From: Apostichopus californicus
Taxonomy: Eukaryota; Echinodermata; Holothuroidea; Aspidochirotida; Stichopodidae
DNA length: 29,465 nucleotides
Assembly: GCA_020650975.1 (NCBI GenBank)
Contig: JAIPMN010011987.1
Location: 1 to 29,465 of the forward strand
Direction: 5' to 3'
Positions 10,115 through 19,795 of this stretch are shown here, piece by piece (within the stretch, counting starts at the first letter, position 1; each line of letters starts with the position of its first letter). The translations under genes and the position numbers were made by a program. Under the pieces are notes generated by a model. The model did no database searches, was not told the DNA's origin, and saw only the letters and a program-made list of their open reading frames with translations.

Positions 10115-10425
10115 TATTTCCTGGGAGGATAAACCTTGGAGCTGGTCATTGGGGTGCAGTGCAAGAATGTCACCAGTTATTGAGCTAAGGTAGATAGGTG
10201 TGCATAGGTAAGGTAGACAGGTTAGGGAGGAGTGAAGTAAATTTCATACAGGGGATGAAAAATAAAATTATATAATAATTTCCTAGGAGAATATAGTGAC
10301 CTTTAGAGAGGGTCATTGGGGTGCAGTGCAAGAAATATTACCAGTTCTTAAGCTAGGATAAATTGTAGTGTGTACAGTATGTATATAGGAGACAGGTATT
10401 AAAGTGAGGAGGTAATGTTAATTGA
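10115..10425 (-). repeat. Two diverged tandem units related to family X
   Basis: Units at about 10115-10245 and 10277-10425 share 'tttcctgggagga' or 'tttcctaggagaa', then 'ggtcattggggtgcagtg', 'caag', 'accagtt' and 'gagctaagg' or a close form, with a 162-167 base period. Their reverse complements align with family X at 4786-4900: the TTACTTC-CTCCT start, the ACCTGTCT core, then AACTGGT and CACTGCACCCC. These two units therefore appear to be longer, older family members on the minus strand. Confidence 0.65.
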
Positions 10426-10725
10426 ATAATCTCCTAATACATGTTTAAAAATAATAAATCAACATTTTCAAATAATTACCATAATTTATTTTTTAAACAT
10501 GAGTTTGTCCTAGCAAGGATACTGTCTGAATAATCTACTAGTATTGTACTTTCCCATAGATCTAGGTCCCTAGCCTTTAAACTGGTAACTTATCAGATAA
10601 AAAAAATGTTCCTCTAATTTCTCATCTTAGCTCACCCCCTCGCCCCCTTCCCACCCCCCCCACCATATTCTTTCCTCTTAATTTGCCATGATTTATTCAA
10701 CTCTCCCTCAAACCTTGGGAATGTA

Positions 10726-10765
10726 GGTTGGAGACAGGTCATAGAGGAACGAAGTTTAAGATTTC
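10726..10765 (-). repeat. Possible short family X relic
   Basis: The reverse complement reads CTTCGTTCCTCTATGACC followed by TGTCTCCAACC, which matches the start and core of family X. The rest has diverged. A C-rich tract (10634-10663) lies just upstream. Confidence 0.4.
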
Positions 10766-11349
10766 ATAAAATTTCAGCAAGTGGTCAATTAATGAATAAT
10801 ATCAGTTTCCAAAATTTGAGTTTAGCCCAGATAGTAAGACATCTAAAAAAATTAACTTCCACCTAGTGAACCTCAACCTCAAATTGTTTAAAAAGATTTC
10901 AAAATTCAATCATTCATACTTTTTTTGGCAGTTCATCACTTTCACATGAAATGTGACAAAGTTTCTAAACATTAAACCATGAAACTAAACTGGGAAATGC
11001 AGCATACGGTACAACATATGCAGCATCCATGTACAAGTTACTGTAGTATGGCCTATGACAATAGTCACCTCTCACAGTGATATGAGATTAAACAGAGCGT
11101 GCAATTGAAAGCCATGGAAAGGTACGGCTTATACCTTTAGGGGGCAACTCTTCCCTTAGTGAGCTGGTGCTGAGGGGCACATAAAGTCAGTCTGTGGGGC
11201 CACTTGATTCGAGTGAATGACGGGTAAGCATTCATGCCAAAAATGCTGAACGGTAACGATACATTCAAAATTAAGATATCCATCACATGAAGATGAGCAG
11301 TAATGTGATTGTCGATGAGAGTAGCTGTAAAAATTGATTCGCTAAAACT

Positions 11350-11776
11350 AGTTTTGCCTTGAATTGAAACCTGATCTATGCCTTCATTGGTTGACAATGT
11401 TCATTTACTTGCAGATGATGATAGCTTTGAATTCTGATCTTCTCAATTTTAAAATGATTGAGTTGAATGAAAGTACTGTTAAAATTTTCTGATGCATGCA
11501 CTCATTGGAGATGATGATGTAAAGGTTTAGTATATAGTCTGATTAATACTAGTTTTGCTTTGAATTGAGACCTGATCTATATGCCTTCATTGGTTGACAA
11601 TGTTCATTTACTTTTACATTTTTGGTGAATGTCCTTTACAGATGATGATAGCTTTGAATTCTGATCTTCTAAATTTGAAAATGTTTGCGTTGAATGAAAG
11701 TACTGTTAAAATTTTCTGATGCATGCACTCATTGGAGATGATGATGTTAAGGTTTAGCATATAGTCTGATCAATAC
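11350..11776 (+). repeat. Tandem duplication, about 200-base unit with one indel
   Basis: Units 11350-11549 and 11550-11776 share 'agttttgc', 'ctgatctat', 'gccttcattggttgacaatg', 'gatgatgatagctttg' and 'gatgcatgcactcattgg' in order. The second unit has about 25 extra bases at 11614-11638. Identity between units is high, which indicates a fairly recent event. Confidence 0.92.
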
Positions 11777-11779
11777 ACT

Positions 11780-11897
11780 GATATTGATAAAACCAATAGT
11801 TCTCAAAGATATGGGGAAATCCCTCTTTAGACCNNNNNNNNNNGATGATGATAAAACCAATAGTTCTCAAAGAGATGGGTAAATCCCTCCTAAGACC
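11780..11897 (+). repeat. 54-base direct repeat on both sides of the assembly gap
   Basis: Units 11780-11833 and 11844-11897 are each 54 bases, both contain 'ataaaaccaatagttctcaa' and both end in AGACC. They differ at about six positions. Their placement at the gap edges suggests a tandem array that was not resolved in assembly, or overlapping contig ends that were not merged. Confidence 0.92.
11834..11843. other. Assembly gap (10 N)
   Basis: Ten consecutive N. Such a round number usually stands for a gap of unknown or estimated length. Confidence 0.99.
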
Positions 11898-11993
11898 TCC
11901 CCCCCCCCCACCCCATCCCCGCTCAAGGTCGACATAAAACATCTTAGCCCTCCCTCTCACAAATTAAACAAAAAATGGTGGTCCCCCCCCCCC
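11896..11993 (+). repeat. C-rich tracts beside the gap
   Basis: C-rich sequence at 11896-11921 includes a nine-base C-run, and a second run of eleven C lies at 11983-11993. These tracts may have helped cause the neighbouring assembly break. A further run of twelve C lies at 12978-12989. Confidence 0.9.
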
Positions 11994-12429
11994 AATGGGA
12001 CGAGTTTATATGAAATTGGTCATCAAGAAGTCAGTGTTTGATAAATCAGACCAAAAATATTAAATGTATATATACCCCAAAATCTAGCACTCTAAATATT
12101 ATTTTAGGCAAGTTCTGCAAATTCTGTTGTGCAGTTTGTTCGGAGAGCTCTAAAGTGTCCTGACTGGTCTGGTCGATAAATTAAACTGAATGAATTAAGG
12201 CAGAATTAGAAATTCATCTCTCAGTTAAAATCCAGGAAAACCCTGGATTACCTGATCCAAATAGCATTATGTACATCATTCCAATTCTAGCATTCTGTAA
12301 CAATGAGACCATATACCCTTACAACTGTTCTGACACATTGAGAGATTAATTGAGGTAATAACATCATACCTGTACATACACAGCTCGCAAATTCACCTCA
12401 ATTCTGTATCTAGGTTTGCAATGTGTTAA

Positions 12430-12690
12430 AATGATGACGTGCTGCGGTTAATCACTTTCTTTGTTTAAAGCCAGCAGAAACGTGCACCTCCCACAGTCTA
12501 TAGTTACCAGTCCTCCTAATGAGATATTCTTAACGAGGTATGGCTATCAATTTTTCGACGGCGGCGTCGGCCGTCGTTTCTTCCTTGCCGGTTGATAAAA
12601 ACTGGGAGAGGTGTTAATGAAGTAAATACCCCAGACATCATTCCAGTGACAGGGTAATTACCACTCCGAGAATGTTATTCCACACTGGGA
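12430..12690. promoter_or_regulatory. Candidate enhancer-like motif cluster
   Basis: This stretch contains a CRE-like TGACGTG, homeodomain-type sites GGTTAATCA, CTAATGAG, GTTAATGAAG and the palindrome GGTAATTACC, a forkhead-like TTGTTTAAA and a GATA-like TTGATAAA. A GC-rich inverted repeat lies in the middle (12556-12576, CGACGGC with GCCGTCG). It is less repetitive and richer in CpG than its surroundings. These short motifs occur often by chance, so the call is weak and rests on density. Confidence 0.25.
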
Positions 12691-13921
12691 CATAAGCCAT
12701 GCGAGGGTGAAAGTCCCCCAAAAAGATATAACTTTTAGAGAAAGAATTATGGTTTCCTGTGTCATTAATATTACAGGTGAAAGAGAAAGAGGTAGAAATG
12801 CATCTATAGCATTCTGATGGTTGAAATGTGAAAAAAAAAACATCAAATTATCTAGACAATTTGCCCTAAAGTGACCGAGCTTGTAAGCCTGGCACAAATC
12901 AACTCAAATGATACAGCTTTTATAAATAAAACTTCTAAACTCAAAAATTAATAAAAGAACAACAATTTAAACAAAGTCCCCCCCCCCCCTTTCTCAACAA
13001 TTTCCAAAGTTGGACAGATGAAAAGCTGGACAGACATCAACAACTTCTTAGGCATAAACAGAACACCAGAACATGGTTCAACTCCCCGACTCCATTGCGA
13101 CCAACAGCGAATATTTCTGAATATTAAATATCAAAAGCTGGGATGAGTACTTTGTCTTACAAATGAACATTGGTATACTTCCTCTGCCAACAAAATTTAG
13201 CCAAAATATTTTCTTTTTTGCATCCTTGTGATTAGCCCTTAAATACTTTGTGCCATGCTATTATATTAGGTACAAATAAACAGTGAAGATTGAATGCTGC
13301 AATCCACTAGGGAAATAATAATGTATGTCACATTACTTCTAAAAGATGAAATTTGAATAAACAAAATAAATGATGGTTGACAACATTAATCTTGTTACAG
13401 AAAGCAGTCATCCAAATAGCTTAAACATAAACAATCTATGAGGATAACAGATGGATAGCCTTTATTTCCTTTACCTAATGATGGCGTAACATACCAGGGT
13501 CGACCGGTTTTCGTAAAAAAAGGTTTGCGAAACAAGGCATATATGATACAGTGCTTAACAGCGGTTGATTTATTAGGGGTTATGGATGCATTAATCTGTT
13601 TCGAGGATATCTACAATTTTGTGAAGCATGGAACAGGGCATAGGGGTTTCACCGATTTGAGATGAAGACAAATCATGTCGTTTATATCTGAACACTTCCC
13701 CCTCCCACCGCCATTCCCCACCCCTTCACCAGGATCTTATCATCCTTAAAAAGACCTACTTATAATTATAGTACATTAAAATATAACAGGTTGTAATTTA
13801 AAGGTACTTTGCTTCTGACTGTTGAAATACAGCTTAAAATATAATAATTTGTTAGTTTGTTGTATTTCTTTGACAAAAGATATATATTCAAAGCATCAAA
13901 ATCAACCATCAATCCTTACAG
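12691..13921. other. No supported gene
   Basis: The stretch is AT-rich, with a C-run at 12978-12989 and a C-rich patch at about 13697-13730. The minus-strand frame at 12658-12897 and others are unrecognised and look like chance. Confidence 0.4.
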
Positions 13922-14052
13922 CTAAAGGTCAACAAATCCCATATACAATACACCCAGAGATGGTGCAGCCAAATTCTGTTAACTTGTCACTTGAGGGCGT
14001 AACACTTATTTTGCCCAGTGAGGTTTGTGTTACATCTGAGGAACATACCTAA
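13922..14052 (+). CDS. Candidate terminal coding exon, unrecognised protein
   Basis: An acceptor-like 'aatccttacag' ends at 13921. The frame that follows reads AKGQQIPYTIHPEMVQPNSV and then NLSLEGVTLILPSEVCVTSE, and stops at TAA 14050-14052. The residue mix is ordinary for a protein C-terminus and has no low-complexity bias. I do not recognise the family, and no membrane segment, coiled coil or metal-binding motif is visible. The polypyrimidine tract is weak. The last part (from 13978) also belongs to a dispersed repeat with an inverted copy at 22606-22865, whose translation is only loosely alike. The stretch may therefore be repeat sequence and not an exon of a host gene. Confidence 0.2.
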
Positions 14053-14306
14053 TGGTCTGTGTATAATTATGATTTAAATTGGTGAACCTCAAAAGTTTAA
14101 AGGGGTCATTTCTCAAAAAATTAATAGTATTATATAGAAAATACAACCATGGACTGATAGCAATTATGTATATGAATGGTCTAACAAATATCAAAATTTT
14201 TAATTTTTGACGATCTAAATCATATCAAAAATTTTAATTTGATAAAACAAATTAAACAAAATGTAAATAATTTTTTTTGGTTTTTTTGCCCAAAGTCATC
14301 CTTTAT
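13978..14306 (+). repeat. Dispersed repeat, copy 1 (partner inverted at 22606-22865)
   Basis: The left part shares ACATCTGAGGAA and AATGGTCT with the reverse complement of 22730-22865. The right part (14095-14306) starts TTTAAAGGGGTCATTTCTC and ends CCCAAAGTCATCCTTTATA, which are imperfect inverted repeats of each other (TTTAAAGGGGTCATTT against TATAAAGGATGACTTT). That right part looks like a small inverted-repeat DNA element with an AT-rich core. The partner has the same order and orientation of parts. Confidence 0.65.
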
Positions 14307-15590
14307 ATTATAACATATAATAAATTATACATAGCAAATTAGTCCATCACAAAACTTGATGACTCCAAGGAGATTAGAACCTGACCTTTATCTTTATACT
14401 GTATTAATGTGGTATCCCTTACCTACTGGACTGGGCTGTATACTGAATACTATTCCCAGTAGTTTGAAAGTAATGAACCAAGCAAAAGTTATGTCATAAT
14501 TCAGCTGTAAGCACCCTGGTGGTCATTCGAACATACTGTATACCAGCCTGCAGTACTATGCCCTAAGCGTCTGATCATGCTGGCCAGCAGCTTCATTAGG
14601 GCTTCATAAACATGCCAGTGAAATATATTAAGATAGAGACTTATTACCCTCTAACATAAATAAATTAGTAGGCTACAAATATCAAGTAAGCAGACTGTGA
14701 AATCTGCCAGTCCTCTGTCCTCTTAAATGCTAAGGGAGAGAGGAGAGGGGGGGGGGGGGTTGGTCGGAGCGAAGGGGGAGTAGATATAAACTATGACAGT
14801 TGCCTTTATTGCATTCTGGACTATGTAAGTAATATTGCTCTCCTTGTGTGTATGTACGTACAGTGTACATATATGCGGTATGTATGCATAAAAGGGACGG
14901 GAACCATCTGTAATTAATCTTCCAGATAAGAAACAGTTTCCTTTGAGACGACCAGGTGGCCAAGGGTGATTATCTCATAAGGTGCTTAGTCAAGCTTTGT
15001 CAATAACATGTATAAAATGTAGAGTCTTCGAGGAAAATTGAGCTCTATAGGGTTCCAATTCTTGAGATAAGACTAACAAATTAGGTTTGTCAAGTGGGCT
15101 GGCTATTAAACCAAGCAAAATATAGATCTAGAAAATATTTGATGGGATCAGTAAAGATCAATATTTCTCTTGATCTTTTGAGAAAGCCAGAAATTGATCG
15201 ATATTTTCAATGGATCAAGCTATCAAGAAGGAATAAACATTGATATATACCTAGAAGTTGTCATCAGAAGTATAAACCTGTACAACATAACATATGCTCA
15301 TCATGAGAACATGGGTACATTCACATAGTTATAGTGTCTTTAAAAGCCAATTATGCCACATTAATTCTATAAACATAAACAAACAGATGCCATATATGTC
15401 CTGAGAGCCTACATCATCTCTTTCAGTGAAATATTAAATGAGTACCTTAAAATCAAATAACTATAATATTTGACACATAACTTTTTCAGCAGAGTTTAAC
15501 CCATTGCACAACGACTGAGCAAATTCATGTTTGTTTGTCAACAATAACACAGACATTGGTCTTGAAATCAGTGCTGGACATTAACATTTT
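14307..15590. other. No supported gene
   Basis: Weak tRNA-like boxes on the minus strand at about 14370-14425 (GGTTCTAATC as a degenerate B box) do not reach a call. A G-rich tract with thirteen consecutive G lies at 14733-14759. The rest is AT-rich unique-looking sequence. Confidence 0.4.
14733..14759 (+). repeat. G-rich tract with G13 run
   Basis: Purine-only sequence ends in thirteen G. More G-rich sequence follows at 14764-14780. The tract could form a G-quadruplex and is error-prone in sequencing. Confidence 0.9.
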
Positions 15591-16164
15591 GCTTAGCATA
15601 CAACCACACCTCAAAGCACCATGCTTATGTAAACCCACACCTTAAAGAATCATGCTTAACATACAACCACACCTCAAAGCACCGTGCTTATCATACAACC
15701 ACACCTCAAAGCACCATGCTTATCATACAACCACACCTCAAAGCACCATGCTTATCATACAACCACACCTCAAAGCACCATGCTTAACATAAAACCACGC
15801 CTCAAAGCACCATGCTTATCATACAACCACACCTCAAAGCACCATGCTTAACATACAACCACACCACAAAGCACCATGCTTAACATACAACCACACCTCA
15901 AAGCACCATGCTTAACATACAACCACACCTCAAAGCACCATGCTTATCATACAACACCTCAAAGCACCATGCTTAACATACAACCACACCACAAAGCACC
16001 ATGCTTAACATACAACCACACCTCAAAGCACCATGCTTATCATACAACCACACCACAAAGCACCATGCTTAACATACAACCACACCTCAAAGCACCATGC
16101 TTATCATACAACACCTCAAAGCACCATGCTTAACATACAACCACAGCTCAAAGCACCATGCTTA
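15591..16164 (+). repeat. 32-base minisatellite, about 18 units
   Basis: The unit starts CTTAACATACAACCACACCT and ends CAAAGCACCATG. There are about 18 units. Two are 29-base variants that lack three bases in the CCACA part (near 15942-15970 and 16100-16130). The first two units are the most diverged, as expected at an array edge. Two variable sites (CTTAAC or CTTATC, and CACCTC or CACCAC) recur in a similar order in the two halves, which suggests multi-unit duplication. Open frames through it are by-products of the repeat. Confidence 0.97.
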
Positions 16165-16619
16165 AGTCTCTGATATATGAGGACAATTACCTCAAAAATC
16201 TCATCCATACAAGAAGATACTATTGTACCTCTCCACCTCATACACTTCCATCACTCTCTGAAATTATTGATATTCCTGCATACAGCTCCCAGCCCATAAT
16301 AATACACCACCCTCTGATACCATTCTGACATATGAGTATATACCACACTATATATCTTCCCATTTAGATATGAGCAGACGACTCAATACTGCTTGATTTA
16401 TCTTGATGCATGGTTCCTCATATAGTTTTAAGCTTTCTTTTATTATGAACCATAAAAGAAAAACATCAAGAGGCAAAATGGCAACAACAAGAATATAGAT
16501 TATTTTCAAAAAATTCTGTAAACACTCTGATATAAAATATGTTATTGAGATAGATTGGCAAATCTAGTTTGTGGTTGATAATTAATAAGAAGAGAAAAAA
16601 CAATAACCTCAATACTTGG
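16165..16619. other. No supported feature
   Basis: This is AT-rich sequence with no gene, repeat or promoter signal that I can support. Confidence 0.45.
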
Positions 16620-17200
16620 AAGTCAATTAATCAGAGGCAGCTGCCGCCATCCACGATCTGATTGTCTATGACTATATATGTATATAAACGGAGAACTTAT
16701 TAGCGGAGTAATTAAAAACATGACCTCAGACAGCCCACAGGCCACACTCTACCTAAAAATAAGAAAGTCTAAATGCCGATGACTGTCCTTGTAGAACTGC
16801 TGGGGGGCAGGGAATAAAAAAAAATCCGCCCAACTGGCTGCAGAAGGCCGCTCGAGTCAAGGGTGATTTATTTAGCTCTTATGGGTTCCGATCGTTACCG
16901 TATTTTGACAGCTACGAATGTGTCTATATAGCTATACTTCTGATAGGACCTAAACAGAATTAAGCGCAAGCAGCATAATTGACAGATAAAGCTAATGGGT
17001 TTATTATTTGCAAAACGCGACCCTGAGTATTAATGGGGAGAATAAAATCTGATTGATATAAATAAACAAAGCGCGGTCAGAGTGACGGATAATTATCGGG
17101 GGATATTATATAGACTGGCCGGCTAATGCAACAATAGATATTAGAATCATGGTCGTGTCAAGTGCCCTGACTGATAGATGGACCATCTCGCTGCTGCTTG
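16620..17200. promoter_or_regulatory. Candidate enhancer-like motif cluster
   Basis: The stretch is more balanced in base composition than its neighbours and dense in developmental transcription-factor motifs. These are a homeodomain-like GTCAATTAATCAG, the E-box CAGCTG, an AATTGACAG/GACAGATAAAG pair (TALE-like and GATA-like), a Pbx/Hox-like CTGATTGATA, a forkhead-like AATAAACAAA and GGATAATTATC. A TATAAATA box at about 17057-17064 sits just upstream of GCGCGG. No tandem or inverted repeat explains it. Motif density alone cannot establish function; cross-species conservation would be the test. Confidence 0.3.
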
Positions 17201-17881
17201 TATCAAGTTTTTAAAGATATCTTCAGAAATCATCATGCATAACCATTGTCAAAAACTGTCAAGTTGCAATAAGTTACCAATTCCCAATTTTGCCCCTGGC
17301 ATTCCATAAGCAGCCCATAATGGAACTGAATTGGAAGAGAAATGAGTAGATCTACTTGGGTCAAGAGTGGTAACTCCTTAACATAGTAAAATTTTCAAGT
17401 TTGCTATTTTTTTATTTTTAAGAGACACAGAAATGGAAGCAAAAACAAAGCATGACATTAGATTGTACCAAAAAATATGTGAGCTGGACTGCATCATCAT
17501 TGTTTAGTTTATGCTAGTATTAAAATTTCTGAAATCAAAGATTTATATTAAATTTTATGAGATATATCTAAATCTGTATTACAACAAGTATTGCAAAAAG
17601 TACCTATTAAATTTTCATTCAAGTTTGGATGATTTTGATAGTGTCAATATTTGGTACCTCCACATCCTCGACCATTCAACATGCTCCCTCCCCTCCCCCC
17701 CTCCCCCACCCCTCTTGAAACAAAAGACATTTGTAATTTTAAGGTTTAAAGACTAAAACTGAATTTGAGTTAAATAGCTTCTCATCAGTTGTAGATGAAT
17801 CATTCCAGTTTCAGTTTAACTTTAAACACATTATGCTGAAAGTGAAATTCCACTTATAAACATGTATTTCTTTCCCCTCAG
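17201..17881. other. No gene; intron-like sequence ending in a splice acceptor
   Basis: AT-rich sequence with a C-rich tract at 17684-17714. It ends in a pyrimidine tract, 'tttctttcccctcag', with the AG at 17880-17881 directly before the candidate exon. Confidence 0.4.
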
Positions 17882-17930
17882 GCCTTCATTCAGTGTTGGA
17901 AGAAGCAGAAGCAATTTATCATTTGTCTAG
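17882..17930 (+). CDS. Candidate 49-base internal exon, unrecognised protein
   Basis: The block is bounded by a strong acceptor (pyrimidine tract and CAG at 17867-17881) and a near-perfect donor, TCTAG then GTAAGTGC, at 17926-17938. One frame starts with two bases carried over from an upstream codon or skipped and reads LHSVLEEAEAIYHLSR, an acidic helix-like segment that looks like real protein. A second frame reads AFIQCWKKQKQFIICL and the third ends in TAG at the exon edge. At 49 bases (not a multiple of three) it would change the reading phase if skipped. I do not recognise the family. No neighbouring exon with matching phase was found in this window, so the host gene would have introns of many kilobases. 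Paired splice sites can occur by chance in about 30 kb. Confidence 0.4.
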
Positions 17931-19053
17931 GTAAGTGCTTGTCAAGACTTTACAAAAAAGTTAAGGTGAAGAGCAAAATACTTCCATTAGGATATTAGGA
18001 CAAAATAAATGCTACATATTCATGTTTCAAATCACCTTTGTTTCATATCACACACAAATCATCATTGCAGGATGTCGTTTATTTCTTCTTTTTTTTCTTC
18101 TTTTTTTCTAACGATCATTTTTTTTTGGTGTGTGTGAGTTCCGTATCATTTACTTCAATAACTCACATATAAAAGAGAAATATATTTGAACAGCTAAAAA
18201 TGAATTAAGTATTCAGCTTTGATTAGACTTGTTTTTTATTCATTATGTATTCTTTTGATCTAGCTTGAAAGTATATTCTCTATAAAATGCTGTTGCGATA
18301 ATGAGTATTAAGTTGTGGCAGCAAATCTTGAATACTGAAGATTCCTTTTAGTAAATTCTTCATCTGTGAACATATAGTGAGGGGGGGGGATGGGGGGGGG
18401 GCAAAAACCACCTGTGTCAAGTTTAATTGATCAAGCTTAAATCAGTGAGTCAAAGGTTGATGAAAGCTGTTAACTGTCATCCATTACTGTAATGAGTAGC
18501 GTGGTGAAAAGAACAGCACACTAGAAGACTTCATTAATACTTTAAATTTGTTTTCCTTCGCCCTCCACCCTCCCTTCCATCCTGCCCCCCTCCCCCAACT
18601 TTTAATCCCTAGAAATTGGAATTTTCTATCATACATTAATACAAATCATTAGCCATATATGGCATACATGTGAACATTATACTTCCAAATAATTTGAAAC
18701 ATATCATGAAAATCACCCGCATAATTTAGTTCAATTTAAGGGTAAAACATGAGGGTAACGTTTCTCTTTACAACTGTCATTATAATACCCAAAGTATGAA
18801 TTTAAATTTTATTTAGCTTTTATTTAAAATACAGTCACGGTATGAAGCATTCATAATGGTATCGGAGTCACATATGCATAAGAACTACTCTCTATTTCAA
18901 TATCTTTCTTTTTTCTCAAAATACAGATAAATGTTATCTAGAGAAAGTTGAGGAGCCCACATTATAGACACATATTACTGTGCATGCATGTCAAGTTTCG
19001 CATGGTGCCAAAGAATCCAAATTTTATGAGGATTTTATTCTGTGATTTCACAG
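17931..19053. other. No supported gene; poly-T and G-rich tracts
   Basis: T-rich runs lie near 18084-18127. Two G-runs of nine and ten bases lie at 18381-18401, and a C-rich tract lies at 18555-18598. No gene is visible. Confidence 0.45.
18379..18401 (+). repeat. Double G-run (G9 and G10)
   Basis: Nine G, then AT, then ten G on the plus strand. This is one of the stronger G-quadruplex candidates in the window. Confidence 0.9.
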
Positions 19054-19181
19054 TTCACTCAGAAGAAAAACATAAAACAAAATTTTTTTGTCACATATGC
19101 GGTGTTATGAATAATGCAGAAACATGCCGTATTCATGAACAAAACTCTAAACATGAGAATACTATAGAGGTTTGGTATTAA
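19054..19181 (+). pseudogene. Possible single C2H2 zinc-finger exon relic
   Basis: After an acceptor-like 'gatttcacag' the frame reads HSEEKHKTKFFCHICG and then continues to paired histidines. Cysteines are at 19089-19091 and 19098-19100 and histidines at 19134-19136 and 19152-19154, giving C-X2-C-X11-H-X5-H. The X5 spacing between histidines resembles U1-type or matrin-type fingers that bind nucleic acid, but the usual spacing to the first histidine is 12. The frame stops at 19179-19181. The same sequence is the first unit of a tandem repeat whose second and third units have lost the second cysteine and have stops, so the finger may be chance or a decayed exon. Confidence 0.2.
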
Positions 19182-19795
19182 AAACTGCTTCAAATTCAAT
19201 AGGACAATTTTGTTTTTCAAATGAAAGAATGAATATATATAGAGAATAAAATTTGAAATGGAAACGTCACAGCACATCGCATTCGTCAATTTTTTATAGG
19301 GCTGCAAAATAAAGTCAGAAATTATAATGAGGCTTTTATATTTTTATTATTATTATCATAAAAGACCTCTGAAGTCAAATGTTGTCACATAAATATCAGA
19401 TCATCATCAATAATGCAGAGAAATAAAATATATATACATGAAATGGAATCCCAAACGAGAATTCATACTGGATGTAAAGTGTGGCAATACTGCTTCAAAT
19501 TGAATAGAATAATTTAATTTTAAATTAAAGAATAATTAGAGAATTAATTTGAGGATGAATGTCACTGCATACATAAATATGTATATCATTTCCTGCATGT
19601 CAATTTTTTTTTTATATAGGGCTGCAAAATACTGTCAGAAATAATTTGCCTTTTATTTCCTATTATTATCATCACAAAAGACCTCTGACGTCATAATGTT
19701 TGTCACATATATATCAGATTATTATCAATATATGCAGAAAAATGACATATTCATGAAATGGAATCCCAGAATGAGAATACTGGATAAGTTTGCAG
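19054..19795 (+). repeat. Diverged tandem repeat, about 320-base unit
   Basis: The anchor 'tatagggctgcaaaata' occurs at about 19296 and 19616 (period 320). 'aaaagacctctga' occurs near 19361 and 19677, and 'gtcacata' near 19090, 19384 and 19701. There are thus about two full units and a partial third, with many substitutions and small indels. It is either an old local duplication or tandem copies of one dispersed element. Confidence 0.8.

Noticed and set aside
14370..14425. Degenerate tRNA-like pol III promoter on the minus strand
   Set aside because: The B-box-like GGTTCTAATC is imperfect and the A box breaks the consensus.
15876..16133. 85-codon frame with repeated peptide
   Set aside because: It is a reading of the 32-base minisatellite, with no start context or domain.
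15591..16164. CRISPR array
   Set aside because: The 32-base units are contiguous with no spacers, and the DNA is eukaryotic.
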